Made by a program: the position numbers and the translations under genes
Assembly (NCBI RefSeq): GCF_036492425.1
Contig: NZ_AP025298.1
Location: forward strand, 62,001 to 126,000
From: Persicobacter psychrovividus
Lineage (GTDB): Bacteria; Bacteroidota; Bacteroidia; Cytophagales; Cyclobacteriaceae
DNA: 64,000 nucleotides
Reading direction: 5' to 3'
The notes under the pieces: generated by a model
Told to the model about the DNA's origin: nothing
The model's database searches: none
What the model saw: only the letters and a program-made list of their open reading frames with translations
Shown: piece after piece, positions 35,757-45,470 of the stretch
Numbering within the stretch: position 1 is the first letter of the stretch
Layout of the letters: the number at the start of each line of letters is the position of its first letter

Positions 35757-38089
35757 TATTTTCCTAATCAAAAGGCAATCAAAACATTTCAATTTGCCTA
35801 ACAATAATTATGAATTACTAGTGTCAAAAAAATTTTAAGTCAGATATTAAGCCCCTTAGAAGTACTCGTAAACACAACCACCACTCTTATTGAAAACCAG
35901 TATTTGTAATCGAAAATCTATACAATAAAAGCATTTTTAGCAAAAAAATAAACTCTTTTAGTTTGATCTCCAACCACTATTTTTCGTAACTTATATTATA
36001 TTTACAATAATAATAAAAGTTAAATAGCCTTGTACACATTAGGAAGGACTACTACTTGATTTAATTTTTAATGCGAGTTCATTCGATTAAATCTCCTTCT
36101 GAACAAATAAACTTCGGCAATACTTACAAGCATTATAGCCCTGAAATCGTATTCTAATCCTATTCCTCGAATGCTTGAAGATCAACAAACTATTACTTTT
36201 TAAAGTAGTAATATAAATAATCACACCCAAATTATGACTAAAAAATATGTAATGACACGATTTTGAATTGCCCCTAATACCCACCGTAGCACCCTACACC
36301 GACAAAATTCAACATTTAAATTAGCCGATAGAAAAGGTCAAACCGATCGATTTTAAATTTTATATATTTGGGATTTGGATTATTTCATCATTATGAAAAT
36401 GATTTATTTTATCCATTTTATATTTATTGTGTGAATATTTTATTAATAATGAACTCAACAACCCTCTCCCACCCTTTTATTTATATAAATAAAATTCCAT
36501 AACTTTCAACTGATGGACAATTTTACACAACTATAATTCAGAATGATCTCCTTTAAACCGTATGTTATATTAAGCTCAAGGTACTCATCAAGTAAAACCT
36601 TAGCGAGTTTAAATGGATTGTTGCGCATTTGATTCCAGGCTTAAAAAATCCATGAATATGGCCACTGAATAATTACCTGTTAATTTACATTAAAGCGCTG
36701 ACCGGATTCCTAATTGATTTTCTGTTACCGAGCAATCTTGCACTTCACTTTCTTGAGGTGTTGCTTATCAACGATACGTGAAGCAGATCTCTCGTACTAC
36801 CCTAAAATATTTTGTTGAACATAAAACCTCTATATAGTAAAACATACATGCACAGAACAACACTAAATAGTCGGGTTCATGGTTGGAGGCAGTTCAGTCG
36901 TCTCCTCTTATATCCTATCCCGAATCAGCTTAAGCGTTGTCCATATTTCATTGATTTCCTTCTTTCGTTTAATGCTTGTAAAAATAGCTACTATGATTCC
37001 TGTTTTTCCTTAATACCAGTTTTATAATCAAACAAAAATATAACTATATTAATTACCTTTATGCTTTTTATTAGCTTACGAATCATATGAAGGCGGCACC
37101 AGCTATAACTTTATACAAAAACTGTCAACGCCAAAACATACTATTGTCCTATGCAAAAATCACCCCGGTACCACCTACTGATTTTTATGACCTCCTTCCA
37201 TACCTACGGCCTACGCAGTTGTTATTCCTGCTTCTACACCCAACAAACTTTTCGTTTCCTTCAGGCCTTGACGTAGCCTGTCGAAAATTCACAAAAATAC
37301 AATTCCAGAAAAAAAGGTTAAATTGAGTATCCAAACCGTCATTCAACCTTACCAGAATAGCTTTGAGTTATCAACTAAATAAAAAATCCCTAAGAAGAAA
37401 AAAATCAACCGCATGAGTTAAAAGAGAAAAGGCGAATCAACAAAATCGAAAGGTTTAAGACCCGTGCCGATTTTGGAAAAAGAAGTATAAAGAGGGAAAA
37501 AGTCGGGTCTAAATATGGTGATAAAAAAAATTAAGCGCCACAGCCACTGTTGGGTCATTACTACTTTGGTTTTAATTTTACATACTGAAACCACCATGAG
37601 TCTTCGTGATATTGAGCGTACAGTGAGCCTGTCAAAAAATCCTTAAAATCTGTATTCCCCATTTAGACAGCCACTTGAACGCCATTCATCACTTTTTCGC
37701 CACTTCTTTGTCCCTAATATCTACAACCTTTAAATGTGTCAAATTTTGAAATAAGCTCAGCAATTTCATTTTCTTTCTCAAGAAAATGAAGGAATTATCG
37801 GTAGTATGGATTAGATAATCAAATTTAATTTTTTTCTGAAATCGCTTTTTTTATGAATTTTCGAGCGATTCCCTCCCAATAAGGCCAAACAGACAAAAGT
37901 AGGGAAGCAAATTTCAATCATCAAATAATGATCGGTCTGCTTGTGGCAACTATGAATTTTATTATAGATATTTTCCCCAAATTTTGCAATCTGAATAATT
38001 GATAAAATGTAAGCTTATCTCTTTTATTGTTAGTCTGTTATCTATTTTTCATGGTGAGTTAAGTGAAGCATTTCACTCCTTGCGTTGGG
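35757..38089. other. AT-rich gene desert of about 2.3 kb
   Basis: No ORF here has a protein-like pattern; short readings are rich in Lys, Asn, Ile and stops. Scattered features are a MITE-like end at 37274-37290, a similar sequence near 37625-37640, and a 16-nt sequence at 37263-37278 also found inverted at 56447-56462. A terminator-like hairpin at 38090-38112 closes it. It may hold decayed genes or unrecognised RNAs. Confidence 0.55.
37274..37290 (+). repeat. Solo MITE-like terminal sequence
   Basis: TAGCCTGTCGAAAAT is identical to the left end of the MITE at 43281. I find no matching right end nearby, so this may be a truncated copy. Confidence 0.45.
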
Positions 38090-38112
38090 AAGGCCCATAA
38101 TGGGGGCCTTTT
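38090..38112 (+). terminator. Orphan terminator-like hairpin before the 349-residue gene
   Basis: AAGGCCC (38090-38096) pairs with GGGCCTT (38104-38110), followed by TTTTC. No recognised gene lies upstream on this strand, so it may end an unseen small RNA or act in the leader of the next gene. Confidence 0.55.
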
Positions 38113-38180
38113 CGAATTCAACTATTTTTAAGAGATTTAGAGGGAAAACATCTATATTTCGGTGAATTAGTTTTTTATCC

Positions 38181-39230
38181 ATGAGGATCAATCAGCTCTT
38201 ACTTGCTTTTAGCTTTATCTTATCTCCTGCCGTGCTCTTAGCTCAGGAGTATCGGCCTGGGACAGTGTATTTCAAATCGGATTCATTGGAAACCAAAATA
38301 CGGTATCAAGGAGATATCAAAAACAGCCAATTGTGTAGCTATATTGATGCTGACGGCAAAGAGAATACCGCAAGCCCTTATGAGATAAAGGGTTACACCT
38401 TTAAGGACGGGAAGTTTTATGTCTCCAAAAATTTCATAAAGCAGGAGATGGTCGAAAAGGTGTTTGTGGAATATTTGGTTAAAGGACAGAAAGGGCTTTA
38501 TTTTTTACGGGACTGGGAAGATTTTCATTATCTGATCGACTGCAATGATAGTAGCGTGATGGCTTTACCTTTTCAAAATGAAATGATTTCCCAACAGGGC
38601 AAGAGCTATCAGAGGAAATCGACAAAATATATAGGGATATTAAAAAACTATTTTGTGGATTGCCCTGACCTCTACAAGGAAATTGAGGGTATGCGAAAGC
38701 CCAACGAAAAACAACTGACCCATCTAACCAAAAAGTACAACGACAAAGTATGTGGGGAAGGGACCTGCATTGTTTTTGAAAAGAAGAAGGCAAAATTCAT
38801 AATGGCGATTGAACCCTATTTTGCCTCAACCCATTTTAAGGGCCTGGGTAATTATGCTGAACAGGGAGGGTTACTGTATTTTTGGTTGCCAAAATCAAAC
38901 GAGCGCATTTATCTGAAAACAGGTCTGTTGTTTTCCTCTCAGCAAAATCAGCAGTCGCTATACCGAATACCCCTGCGGTTCGAGTACGTTTATTCCTCAA
39001 AATTTATTCAGCCGAAATTTGATCTTGGATTGAATATTTTTTCGTTACGAAACCCCGAATATCAAGAAGGGATGGGGGTAAGTTTTGCTGGATCGACTGG
39101 TCTACGGTTAAGGCTGTCCAAGTTTGCATTTATTGATCTCAGTCTGGAAACGGATTTTATGACTTTGGCTTTTGACACTGATTTGTTTCCCTCCTACTCC
39201 TTAGGAACAGGCTTGTTGATCCTTTTTTAA
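38181..39230 (+). CDS. Secreted/outer-membrane protein of unknown function
   Basis: A 349-residue protein with a signal peptide (LLLAFSFILSPAVLLAQ, about 5-21). The first half contains a repeated strand/turn region (GTVYFKSDSLETKIRYQGDIK) and a Cys-containing stretch (DCPDLYKEI, CGEGTCIVFEK). The last 150 residues show alternating strands (IYLKTGLLFSSQQNQQSLYRIPLRFEYVYS) like a small beta barrel, ending LGTGLLILF. No family is recognised. It is a lone gene. Confidence 0.65.
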   Translation: MRINQLLLAFSFILSPAVLLAQEYRPGTVYFKSDSLETKIRYQGDIKNSQLCSYIDADGKENTASPYEIKGYTFKDGKFYVSKNFIKQEMVEKVFVEYLVKGQKGLYFLRDWEDFHYLIDCNDSSVMALPFQNEMISQQGKSYQRKSTKYIGILKNYFVDCPDLYKEIEGMRKPNEKQLTHLTKKYNDKVCGEGTCIVFEKKKAKFIMAIEPYFASTHFKGLGNYAEQGGLLYFWLPKSNERIYLKTGLLFSSQQNQQSLYRIPLRFEYVYSSKFIQPKFDLGLNIFSLRNPEYQEGMGVSFAGSTGLRLRLSKFAFIDLSLETDFMTLAFDTDLFPSYSLGTGLLILF

Positions 39231-39243
39231 CTTGCTTTAGAAT

Positions 39244-39267
39244 CGCCCTGCCACGCGGTTCAGGGCG
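39244..39267. terminator. Weak hairpin between convergent genes
   Basis: A 7-bp perfect stem (CGCCCTG with CAGGGCG, 10-nt loop) lies between the stops of convergent genes. It has no T-run on either strand. Confidence 0.4.
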
Positions 39268-39300
39268 AATAAAGCCTCCTTTAGCGCAAGCCAAATCAAG

Positions 39301-39915
39301 TTATTTTAAATCACCAATAATCTCATCAACAAACTCTTTGGCATACCCCTTGGCATATTCAAGGTCATAGCCTGCAGGCGCCTTGATTTTATACTTGGCT
39401 TGATAGGTGACTTTCTTTTTGTTCAGGTCATACATCGAAACGCCATATATAAATCTTGAGGCTTCGGCGGATTCGGCAAGAGCGCCTACGCTCCCCCAAA
39501 ATTCGGCTGTTTTAAGGTCAAGCACACGATAGACACCCATTTGGTTATGGTAGGAATCTTCATTGTAATCGATAGATTTTATAGGATTGAAAATCAATAA
39601 ATTATGACATTTATTTGATGATACATAAGTCATCAAATTGTCCAAATTTGTTGCTATACCATCAACAGAAGTCAGGTGTTGATAGGAGCAAATGGCCTTG
39701 ATGTCTTTGGATCGTAGATGATCCACTACACTCTTTTCGAGTGCGACGCGGCTTTCAATTTGTTCATCGGGATAAAGCACCAAAACCATCAAACTTTTCT
39801 CTTTCATTTCGGTGGGTGAAAGGGCGCCGGTTTGCTCCATCAGTTTATAGGAACTTGAGCACCCAAGGGAGTAAAGTGCCATCACGAATACGATCAGTAT
39901 ATTTAGCTTTTTCAT
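39301..39915 (-). CDS. Lipoprotein of unknown function
   Basis: A 204-residue lipoprotein with signal sequence LNILIVFVMALYSLGC and lipobox Cys19. The mature part (LMVLVLYPDEQIESRVALEKSVVDHLRSKDIKAICSYQHL) looks like an alpha/beta fold of the kind seen in small envelope lipoproteins related to DUF4136 or GNA1162 proteins. No specific family can be assigned. Lone gene, convergent with the preceding one. Confidence 0.65.
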   Translation of the reverse strand: MKKLNILIVFVMALYSLGCSSSYKLMEQTGALSPTEMKEKSLMVLVLYPDEQIESRVALEKSVVDHLRSKDIKAICSYQHLTSVDGIATNLDNLMTYVSSNKCHNLLIFNPIKSIDYNEDSYHNQMGVYRVLDLKTAEFWGSVGALAESAEASRFIYGVSMYDLNKKKVTYQAKYKIKAPAGYDLEYAKGYAKEFVDEIIGDLK

Positions 39916-40308
39916 TTTGTGTGTATGAATTAAAATTGGAATATCGATTTAATGGATGCCTTTCACGATAGCTGAGAAAGCGATCAGATCATCACCGTAT
40001 AGGAATCATGTTTTGATAGTAGCTGTGAGCATTACTTAATGTTAGGGTATTTATTTGGTCTGGCTGTGAGGATTATTTTTTTGGTTATTTTTCTGGATCG
40101 AGATGGTGGTTACGGAAAATTGAACCAACAAATCAAAAGCCCGCAATGGTTAACGCGAGGGATTTCCATACATCTTTCACCATCATTTGCTCTCCCACTA
40201 CTGGGAAAAAAGCTGATTAAACCACCTAAAAAAATTCCCTTTATAGTTGTAATGAGCTCTAAATACTGAGCGGCAAATTTTAAATAAAATAAAAAATGTG
40301 AATCCCGG
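39916..40308. other. Intergenic region without a convincing gene
   Basis: A 76-codon reading frame at 40039-40269 has no family likeness and poor composition, so I do not call it. The TTAGGG/CCCAGTG box follows directly. Confidence 0.55.
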
Positions 40309-40338
40309 TTAGGGTTTTTCGCTGTCCTTTTCCCAGTG
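40309..40338 (+). promoter_or_regulatory. TTAGGG-N17-CCCAGTG box 1 (candidate ECF promoter)
   Basis: TTAGGG at 40309-40314, spacer of exactly 17 nt, CCCAGTG at 40332-40338. The amidase start lies 25 nt after the box. Same layout at 43510, 44508 and 48810. Confidence 0.7.
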
Positions 40339-40363
40339 ATGTGTGAACGAAAAGAAATACAAC

Positions 40364-41908
40364 ATGAGAAATCAAAAAATTATTCACGCCGCATTGGTTA
40401 TAATGCTTTTAATGATCGGTAGCCTATCGCATGCCAAGCCATTCATCAGTAAATTTTCACAACAGGAACTGGCATTTATGCCTGCTCATGTTCAGGTAAA
40501 ACTATTTAAGACGGGGGTGATCAAGCCCATTGATGTTGTTGAGGCGCAGATTCAGCAAATTGAAAAAACCAACAAAGAAATCAACGCGATTACTTATCAG
40601 CATTTTCAAACCGCACGTGAACGTGCTTATGAATCGGCGAAACGCTACGCCAGCGGAACACAGCGGCCTTTGGAAGGCATAACCGTTGGACTCAAAGATG
40701 AACACCACGAGAAAGGAATGAAAGTAACAATGGGATCTGTGGTTCACCTGAATGATGCCCCCAAAGATTATACAGATGATGTTACCCAGAAGCTGCTGGA
40801 TGCCGGAGTGATTCCACTGATTCAAACCACCGTTCCTGAGTTATACCTTAATTTTGTTACCCACTCCAAAGCTTGGGGTGTAACACGTAACCCATGGAAC
40901 CCACAATATTCGGTTGGTGCTTCATCAGGTGGGTCAGGTGCAGCCCTGGCCGCGGGTTATGTTACCTTGGCAACAGGTTCTGACATGGGAGGATCAATTC
41001 GGATCCCTGCCTCAGTGAACGGACTTTATGGCTTCAAACCTTGCTTTGGCGAAGTGTTCACCGAAACTCCTTTGGCACCCTTCTCTGGCACAGGTCCAAT
41101 GGCAAGAAACGCAACAGACATGATCATGATGCACAACGTAATCAACGGGCACTCACCAAATGGGGTAAATTTATTGCCTAACCGACAATACCCCACCGAA
41201 TACCAGGACTTGAAGGGTGTCAAAATTGCCTATGTCGGCGGAATGGGCATCACCAAGCCAAGCCGCGAGGTAGATGAAGCCATGGACGATGCGATTCTTG
41301 ATTTGCAGGCGCGCGGTGCGGTGGTTCAGGAAGTGGCATTGGACTTCGGTATTAGCGCCGACAGCCTTCGCAATGGTTTCAAAAACTTGGCATTGAGTGG
41401 TGCGATGGGTGCCGGTTTCCAGGCCTATTATAATGATATGGAAGAGATGACGGGCTATGCAGCCACCTTTATAAAGGCAACGGTTGAAGCGGATTATGGC
41501 AAAGACCAGCAGCTTGACGCCGAGTTGATGATCAAAGGAATGTATGCGGCAATCCACCGTGAAGTGTTTTCCAAAGGTTTTGACTTGATGATTTGCCCAA
41601 CGGTAGCGACCCCACATATTCCTGCCGATTATGATTTCACCAAAGATACGGTGGAAGAAGAGGGGGTTCGTTACGATGCCTTTGTCGGAACACTATATAC
41701 CATGCCTTTCAACCTGTTGAATTTCATGCCGGTCGTTAGTGCACCAGTCGGACTTAGTGGACAAAACATGCCTATCGGGATCCAGTTCATCGGCAAGCCT
41801 TATGATACCGAAATGGTATTCCGAGTGGTCAGTAATTTCGAAGAAGAAACGGCTGAGCTTTATAAAAATAAAGGATACAAAAAACAAATGACCCTGTTGG
41901 ATTTATAG
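40364..41908 (+). CDS. Periplasmic amidase (amidase signature family)
   Basis: A 514-residue amidase with a signal peptide (ALVIMLLMIGSLSHA), so it works outside the cytoplasm. The Ser-cisSer-Lys triad is visible: Lys in TVGLKDEHHEK near residue 107, cis-Ser in SVGASSGGSGAALAAG near 182-190, and nucleophile Ser in GSDMGGSIRIPAS near 207. It hydrolyses an amide, substrate unknown. It has a TTAGGG-N17-CCCAGTG box, and an outer-membrane protein gene follows 65 nt later, so the pair looks like an operon. GTG at 40343 was rejected, because ATG 40364 gives the clean signal peptide. Confidence 0.85.
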   Translation: MRNQKIIHAALVIMLLMIGSLSHAKPFISKFSQQELAFMPAHVQVKLFKTGVIKPIDVVEAQIQQIEKTNKEINAITYQHFQTARERAYESAKRYASGTQRPLEGITVGLKDEHHEKGMKVTMGSVVHLNDAPKDYTDDVTQKLLDAGVIPLIQTTVPELYLNFVTHSKAWGVTRNPWNPQYSVGASSGGSGAALAAGYVTLATGSDMGGSIRIPASVNGLYGFKPCFGEVFTETPLAPFSGTGPMARNATDMIMMHNVINGHSPNGVNLLPNRQYPTEYQDLKGVKIAYVGGMGITKPSREVDEAMDDAILDLQARGAVVQEVALDFGISADSLRNGFKNLALSGAMGAGFQAYYNDMEEMTGYAATFIKATVEADYGKDQQLDAELMIKGMYAAIHREVFSKGFDLMICPTVATPHIPADYDFTKDTVEEEGVRYDAFVGTLYTMPFNLLNFMPVVSAPVGLSGQNMPIGIQFIGKPYDTEMVFRVVSNFEEETAELYKNKGYKKQMTLLDL

Positions 41909-41973
41909 TGAAGCAGTGATTGAAGAAAGGCGGGGCGAAAGTTCCGCTTTTTTTTAGCCTAAAATTTACCATC

Positions 41974-43242
41974 ATGAAACTCGAAAAAACAAAAAACCAG
42001 TTGTATTGGCTGATTATAGGGGCGATGATTTTTTTAGGGGTGATACTAAGCTTTGTCCCACTGCATGCCCAAAATACCGACAGCCTCAAAGTATCTTCCC
42101 CCTCAATTCATGAAGCCATGGAAAACGATTTGCAGGAAGCTTTTGATCACCAACAAGAATGGCCAAAACCCACCAAAAACAAGGGACGGATGACTAATTT
42201 CCAACACTGGAATTATTCCAAAAAGAAACACGCCTTCCTCTCCTATTATGGTAGCTCGGTTCAGTTTGGCTTCAATGGCTCACAACAAACCCACAGCCTC
42301 AACCATAGCCTCGGGCTATTTTACAAGGGCAGCTGGATAGAAAGCAAAAACTACAAAATGAAGGTGCACGGATGGGTGGAGCAAAACTCCCTTTTGGCGG
42401 GGGTAAACACCAAGCAATTTGGAAAAGACTTGGGCATCTTCAGTCAGGTTAATGGCTTTGATGCAACTGGGCATGCGTTGAGTCTGGAATATTTATATGT
42501 TCAGAACCTGTTTTTTGATGATCGACTCGACATCTCTATCGGTAAGATTGATCCGCTTTTTTCGACGCTTTTCACCAACTATGCGGGATGGGACCGAATG
42601 ACGTTCTTCAGCAAAACGATGACCTCCAACCCTGTTCCACCTATGGGTACGGGCTTTGGCATGCTGACCGAGTTTCATTTGAGCAACCATGTCAGCATTG
42701 GTGCGCTGGCTGTTAATGCGAACGAAAAGAGCCCGATCATGGAGCCTCACCGATTTTTCAGCAGTAATCAGCCGTTGTTCTACCAGGGATTTGTTCGGTG
42801 GAATATTCCCACCAAGGACAACCTGTACTCTTCCCACGTCTTTACCTGCTACGGATTTGACCGTATCACATCGGCAGAATATCACCCGATGCGAAATGCC
42901 TACGGATGGGCTTATGTGGGAAATCAGGGACTGAGCAAGAAAAGTATCCTGACACTGAAGGCATCAGCAGGAAACGGCATGATTCAGAAATACCGCGCAG
43001 GATATGGTGTGGGATTTGTTCACCTATCCCCCTTCAATCGGCATGGAGATCAATTGGGTTACAGTGTGGTACTGAACGAAGGTGCTGGAGCGTATGAAGG
43101 TCGATTTGAGGCTGGTGTGGATGCTTATTATAAGATGTTCGTGCGTCCGTGGTTTACGGCGAGTGTGAATATGCAGATCATCTATGGGGTGAACCAGAAG
43201 ATGAACTATGTGCCAGGCTTCAGGGTGATGATGACTTTCTAA
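41974..43242 (+). CDS. Outer-membrane barrel-like protein
   Basis: A 422-residue protein with a signal peptide (IIGAMIFLGVILSFVPLHAQ). The mature part has the alternating strand pattern and aromatic girdle of a porin-like barrel and ends FRVMMTF with a terminal Phe. It follows the amidase at 65 nt in the same direction, which suggests a shared transcript from box 1. The likely role is a channel or binding protein for the amidase substrate or product, by inference. No family recognised with confidence. Confidence 0.68.
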   Translation: MKLEKTKNQLYWLIIGAMIFLGVILSFVPLHAQNTDSLKVSSPSIHEAMENDLQEAFDHQQEWPKPTKNKGRMTNFQHWNYSKKKHAFLSYYGSSVQFGFNGSQQTHSLNHSLGLFYKGSWIESKNYKMKVHGWVEQNSLLAGVNTKQFGKDLGIFSQVNGFDATGHALSLEYLYVQNLFFDDRLDISIGKIDPLFSTLFTNYAGWDRMTFFSKTMTSNPVPPMGTGFGMLTEFHLSNHVSIGALAVNANEKSPIMEPHRFFSSNQPLFYQGFVRWNIPTKDNLYSSHVFTCYGFDRITSAEYHPMRNAYGWAYVGNQGLSKKSILTLKASAGNGMIQKYRAGYGVGFVHLSPFNRHGDQLGYSVVLNEGAGAYEGRFEAGVDAYYKMFVRPWFTASVNMQIIYGVNQKMNYVPGFRVMMTF

Positions 43243-43271
43243 GCACGGATTTATTTGTCCACAGATTTTTC

Positions 43272-43398
43272 ATGATAAGGTAGCCTGTCGAAAATATACC
43301 ATCACCCAACCAAAAATATGATTTCTACTGCCGTAGGGACGTTGCATGCAACGTCCGTACCGATAGGGACAAAAATATTCGACAGCCTAATGATAAGG
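43272..43398. mobile_element. MITE copy 1 with 9-bp target site duplication
   Basis: The element is 43281-43389 (109 bp). It starts TAGCCTGTCGAAAATAT and ends ATATTCGACAGCCTA, imperfect terminal inverted repeats. Both sides carry the same 9 bp, ATGATAAGG (43272-43280 and 43390-43398), a target duplication. The middle holds a perfect 20-bp palindrome at 43337-43356. No coding capacity. About 88 percent identical to copy 2 at 47860 by hand alignment. Confidence 0.85.
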
Positions 43399-43509
43399 TC
43401 TATTCAATTAAAAATTGATCATCATGGTCAATAACACCCCTCCGACAATATTGTACAATCCTTTTTTGAACTTCATAGCAAAAAAAATCAAATTATTTAT
43501 TCAAGATTA

Positions 43510-43539
43510 TTAGGGTAAATATTGCTGTTTTTCCCAGTG
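43510..43539 (+). promoter_or_regulatory. TTAGGG-N17-CCCAGTG box 2 (candidate ECF promoter)
   Basis: TTAGGG at 43510-43515, 17-nt spacer, CCCAGTG at 43533-43539. The next gene starts at 43582, 42 nt further on. Confidence 0.7.
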
Positions 43540-43581
43540 GTAAGTGAATACAAAAACAATAAAATTATAAAAAATACAGCA

Positions 43582-44337
43582 ATGAAAAAGATATTGACAA
43601 TACTAATGGTAGCCTTTGCCTCTCTTACCGGCTATGCGCAGGAAGAAGAAAAAATTGATGCTTCAAAACCCACCAACTTCTATACCTTGATGGACAATCA
43701 GGTTGAATTTTCACCAGGATCCAATCAGGTGGGGTATCGTGCTTCGATCATGTACTCTCCTGCGGAGAAACACTTATTCATGGGAGAGTTGCCGATCCTG
43801 TACAATACCCAAACCAAAGCAGGAGGCGTAGGTGATGTCCGGTTCAGATATTTCTACCTGTCACATAAAGACTACTCAAAAACCATCGGGGCTTTCGGTC
43901 CTTCGATTGATGTGTTTGCCCCAACAGGTGATGCAGAAAAAGGGCTCGGAACAGGACGATTCATTGTTTCTCCTGGTCTAACGGCCGGCATCATGGTCGC
44001 TGACTGGATTCAGTTCTTCCCTGTGCTTTCCTATATGTATCAGTCCAAAAAAATAAATGGAGCGCCACAGGTAAGGGAATCTATCCCAATGCCCGACGAC
44101 CGTGAAATGCACGGGATGTCCTTTCAGGTTATTACCCCTATCGTTTTCAGCGAACGCTTCTTTACTATGATTACACCGATCTATCAATTGCCCGACTTCA
44201 GACACGGAACCACCAATGTGGCCTGCGAGTTTTTGGCTCAATATAAAGTGAGTGAAAAAATGCAGCTCTCCGGCTTCTACAAGCAGGATCAAAGACTGGG
44301 TGGAACCGCCCGAATCGGATTGACATTTTTCTTATAA
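43582..44337 (+). CDS. Outer-membrane transporter-like protein
   Basis: A 251-residue protein with a signal peptide (ILTILMVAFASLTGYAQ). The body is beta-rich (VEFSPGSNQVGYRASIMYSPAEKHLFMGELPILYN and GVGDVRFRYFY) and ends ARIGLTFFL, like barrel proteins of the phenol-degradation channel group. It has its own box 2 and a strong terminator, so it is a single-gene unit. An in-frame start at 43522 lies inside the box region and was rejected. Substrate unknown. Confidence 0.7.
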   Translation: MKKILTILMVAFASLTGYAQEEEKIDASKPTNFYTLMDNQVEFSPGSNQVGYRASIMYSPAEKHLFMGELPILYNTQTKAGGVGDVRFRYFYLSHKDYSKTIGAFGPSIDVFAPTGDAEKGLGTGRFIVSPGLTAGIMVADWIQFFPVLSYMYQSKKINGAPQVRESIPMPDDREMHGMSFQVITPIVFSERFFTMITPIYQLPDFRHGTTNVACEFLAQYKVSEKMQLSGFYKQDQRLGGTARIGLTFFL

Positions 44338-44361
44338 TTTTCGTTTGCACAATTTTTCAGG

Positions 44362-44383
44362 AGCCCCTTCGGGGGCTTTTTTT
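44362..44383 (+). terminator. Rho-independent terminator
   Basis: AGCCCC-TTCG-GGGGCT with a stable UUCG loop, then seven T. Confidence 0.92.
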
Positions 44384-44507
44384 CTGCAACTCATTTTTCA
44401 ACAACATCTTTTGTGCATAGTCCATCATGAAGTTTTTGTACCACTAAATTTACCATAACCCCTCACTTATTTTAGCGATGAGAAAGGGGTTATTTTTTAT
44501 AAAGAAT

Positions 44508-44537
44508 ATAGGGATTAAGGGTGTTTTTTTCCCAGTG
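44508..44537 (+). promoter_or_regulatory. ATAGGG-N17-CCCAGTG box 3 (candidate ECF promoter)
   Basis: ATAGGG at 44508-44513, 17-nt spacer, CCCAGTG at 44531-44537; the gene starts at 44565. Only the first base departs from the other three boxes. Confidence 0.65.
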
Positions 44538-44564
44538 ATGAATGAAACATTAAATATCAAAAAT

Positions 44565-45458
44565 ATGAGAGTTCTTATTATACTAATCGGAATAGTCATT
44601 GCCCTAACGAGTTACAGCCAGGCGCAAGTGCTGGAAACAGGACATTACGGGTATGCACTGAATGGATTGCGCGGTGCACATCTTCCCGCGCCAGGATTTT
44701 ATTATACCACCATCAATCACATTTATACGGCTTCACAATTTCGATTCAATGACGGCAATGTGTCTGAAATGAACAAGTCAGTGATGAGTTTCACTAATAT
44801 CAACCTGTTTGCTTACACCCCAAAGCAAAAGATATTCGGTGCCAAATACAGCGCAATGCTGGGCATTCCAATCACCAATCTGGCCCTTAGCCCCGTGGAC
44901 TTGAGTGTCAATACCGCAAGACTTGGCATCGGGGATTTATTCGTCCTTCCGGTAGCTCTTGAATGGCAAATGAAACAGGTATTTGTCACTGCCCGTGCGG
45001 GTTTTTTCGCCCCAACAGGACGATTCAAGGCGGGCGCCAATAATAATTTAGGGAAAGGTTACCTGAGTCATTTCTACAGTGTAGGCGCCACCGTGTATTT
45101 CGATAAAGAAAAACGTTTCCACTTCAGTGGAATCAACACTTATCAGTTCTGTGGACAACAGGCAGGAACCGGCGTTACGGCAGGTCAGACCAATACCTTT
45201 GAATGGGGACTGGGGTCCACTTTCGATGAGCGTTTTGACTTTGGTGTTGTAGGATTTTTTCAATTTCAGACCACCCCTCAAACCGGCGGAGACCCCTCCT
45301 TGCACCGTGCTTTTCATCAGCAAAATGGCTTTGGCTGGGAAATGGGATACACCACCAAATCACATTTTTCGTTCCGCATGCGCAATTACTTTGAGCTGTT
45401 GGCCATCAATCGGCCACAAGGCAATGCTTTCCGTTTTGTAATCAGTTACCGTTTTTAA
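44565..45458 (+). CDS. SphA/phenol-degradation-type outer-membrane protein
   Basis: A 297-residue protein with a signal peptide (VLIILIGIVIALTSYSQAQ). The start of the mature part, GHYGYALNGLRGAHLPAPGFYYTTINHIYTAS, and GIGDLFVLPVALEWQ in the middle match the MetA-pathway phenol-degradation / SphA-like channel family; it ends FRFVISYRF with terminal Phe. These barrels are thought to pass small hydrophobic compounds. It has its own box 3. It is convergent with the kinase gene, whose stop lies only 12 nt away. Confidence 0.75.
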   Translation: MRVLIILIGIVIALTSYSQAQVLETGHYGYALNGLRGAHLPAPGFYYTTINHIYTASQFRFNDGNVSEMNKSVMSFTNINLFAYTPKQKIFGAKYSAMLGIPITNLALSPVDLSVNTARLGIGDLFVLPVALEWQMKQVFVTARAGFFAPTGRFKAGANNNLGKGYLSHFYSVGATVYFDKEKRFHFSGINTYQFCGQQAGTGVTAGQTNTFEWGLGSTFDERFDFGVVGFFQFQTTPQTGGDPSLHRAFHQQNGFGWEMGYTTKSHFSFRMRNYFELLAINRPQGNAFRFVISYRF

Positions 45459-45470
45459 AAATGATGTCCG

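Noticed and set aside
36540-36645. Minus-strand reading AWNQMRNNPFKLAKVLLDEYLEL that looks protein-like
   Set aside because: Only about 35 codons, followed by stops in all continuations; it may be a decayed gene, but no family could be named.
36812-37326. Two short reading frames in the AT-rich region
   Set aside because: Composition and lack of any motif suggest chance ORFs.
39244-39267. The hairpin between convergent genes as a strong terminator
   Set aside because: There is no T-run on either strand, so it is kept only as a weak candidate.
40039-40269. A 76-codon plus-strand reading frame before the amidase
   Set aside because: No family likeness, hydrophobic start without a sensible protein pattern, and it lies just before a well-defined promoter box.
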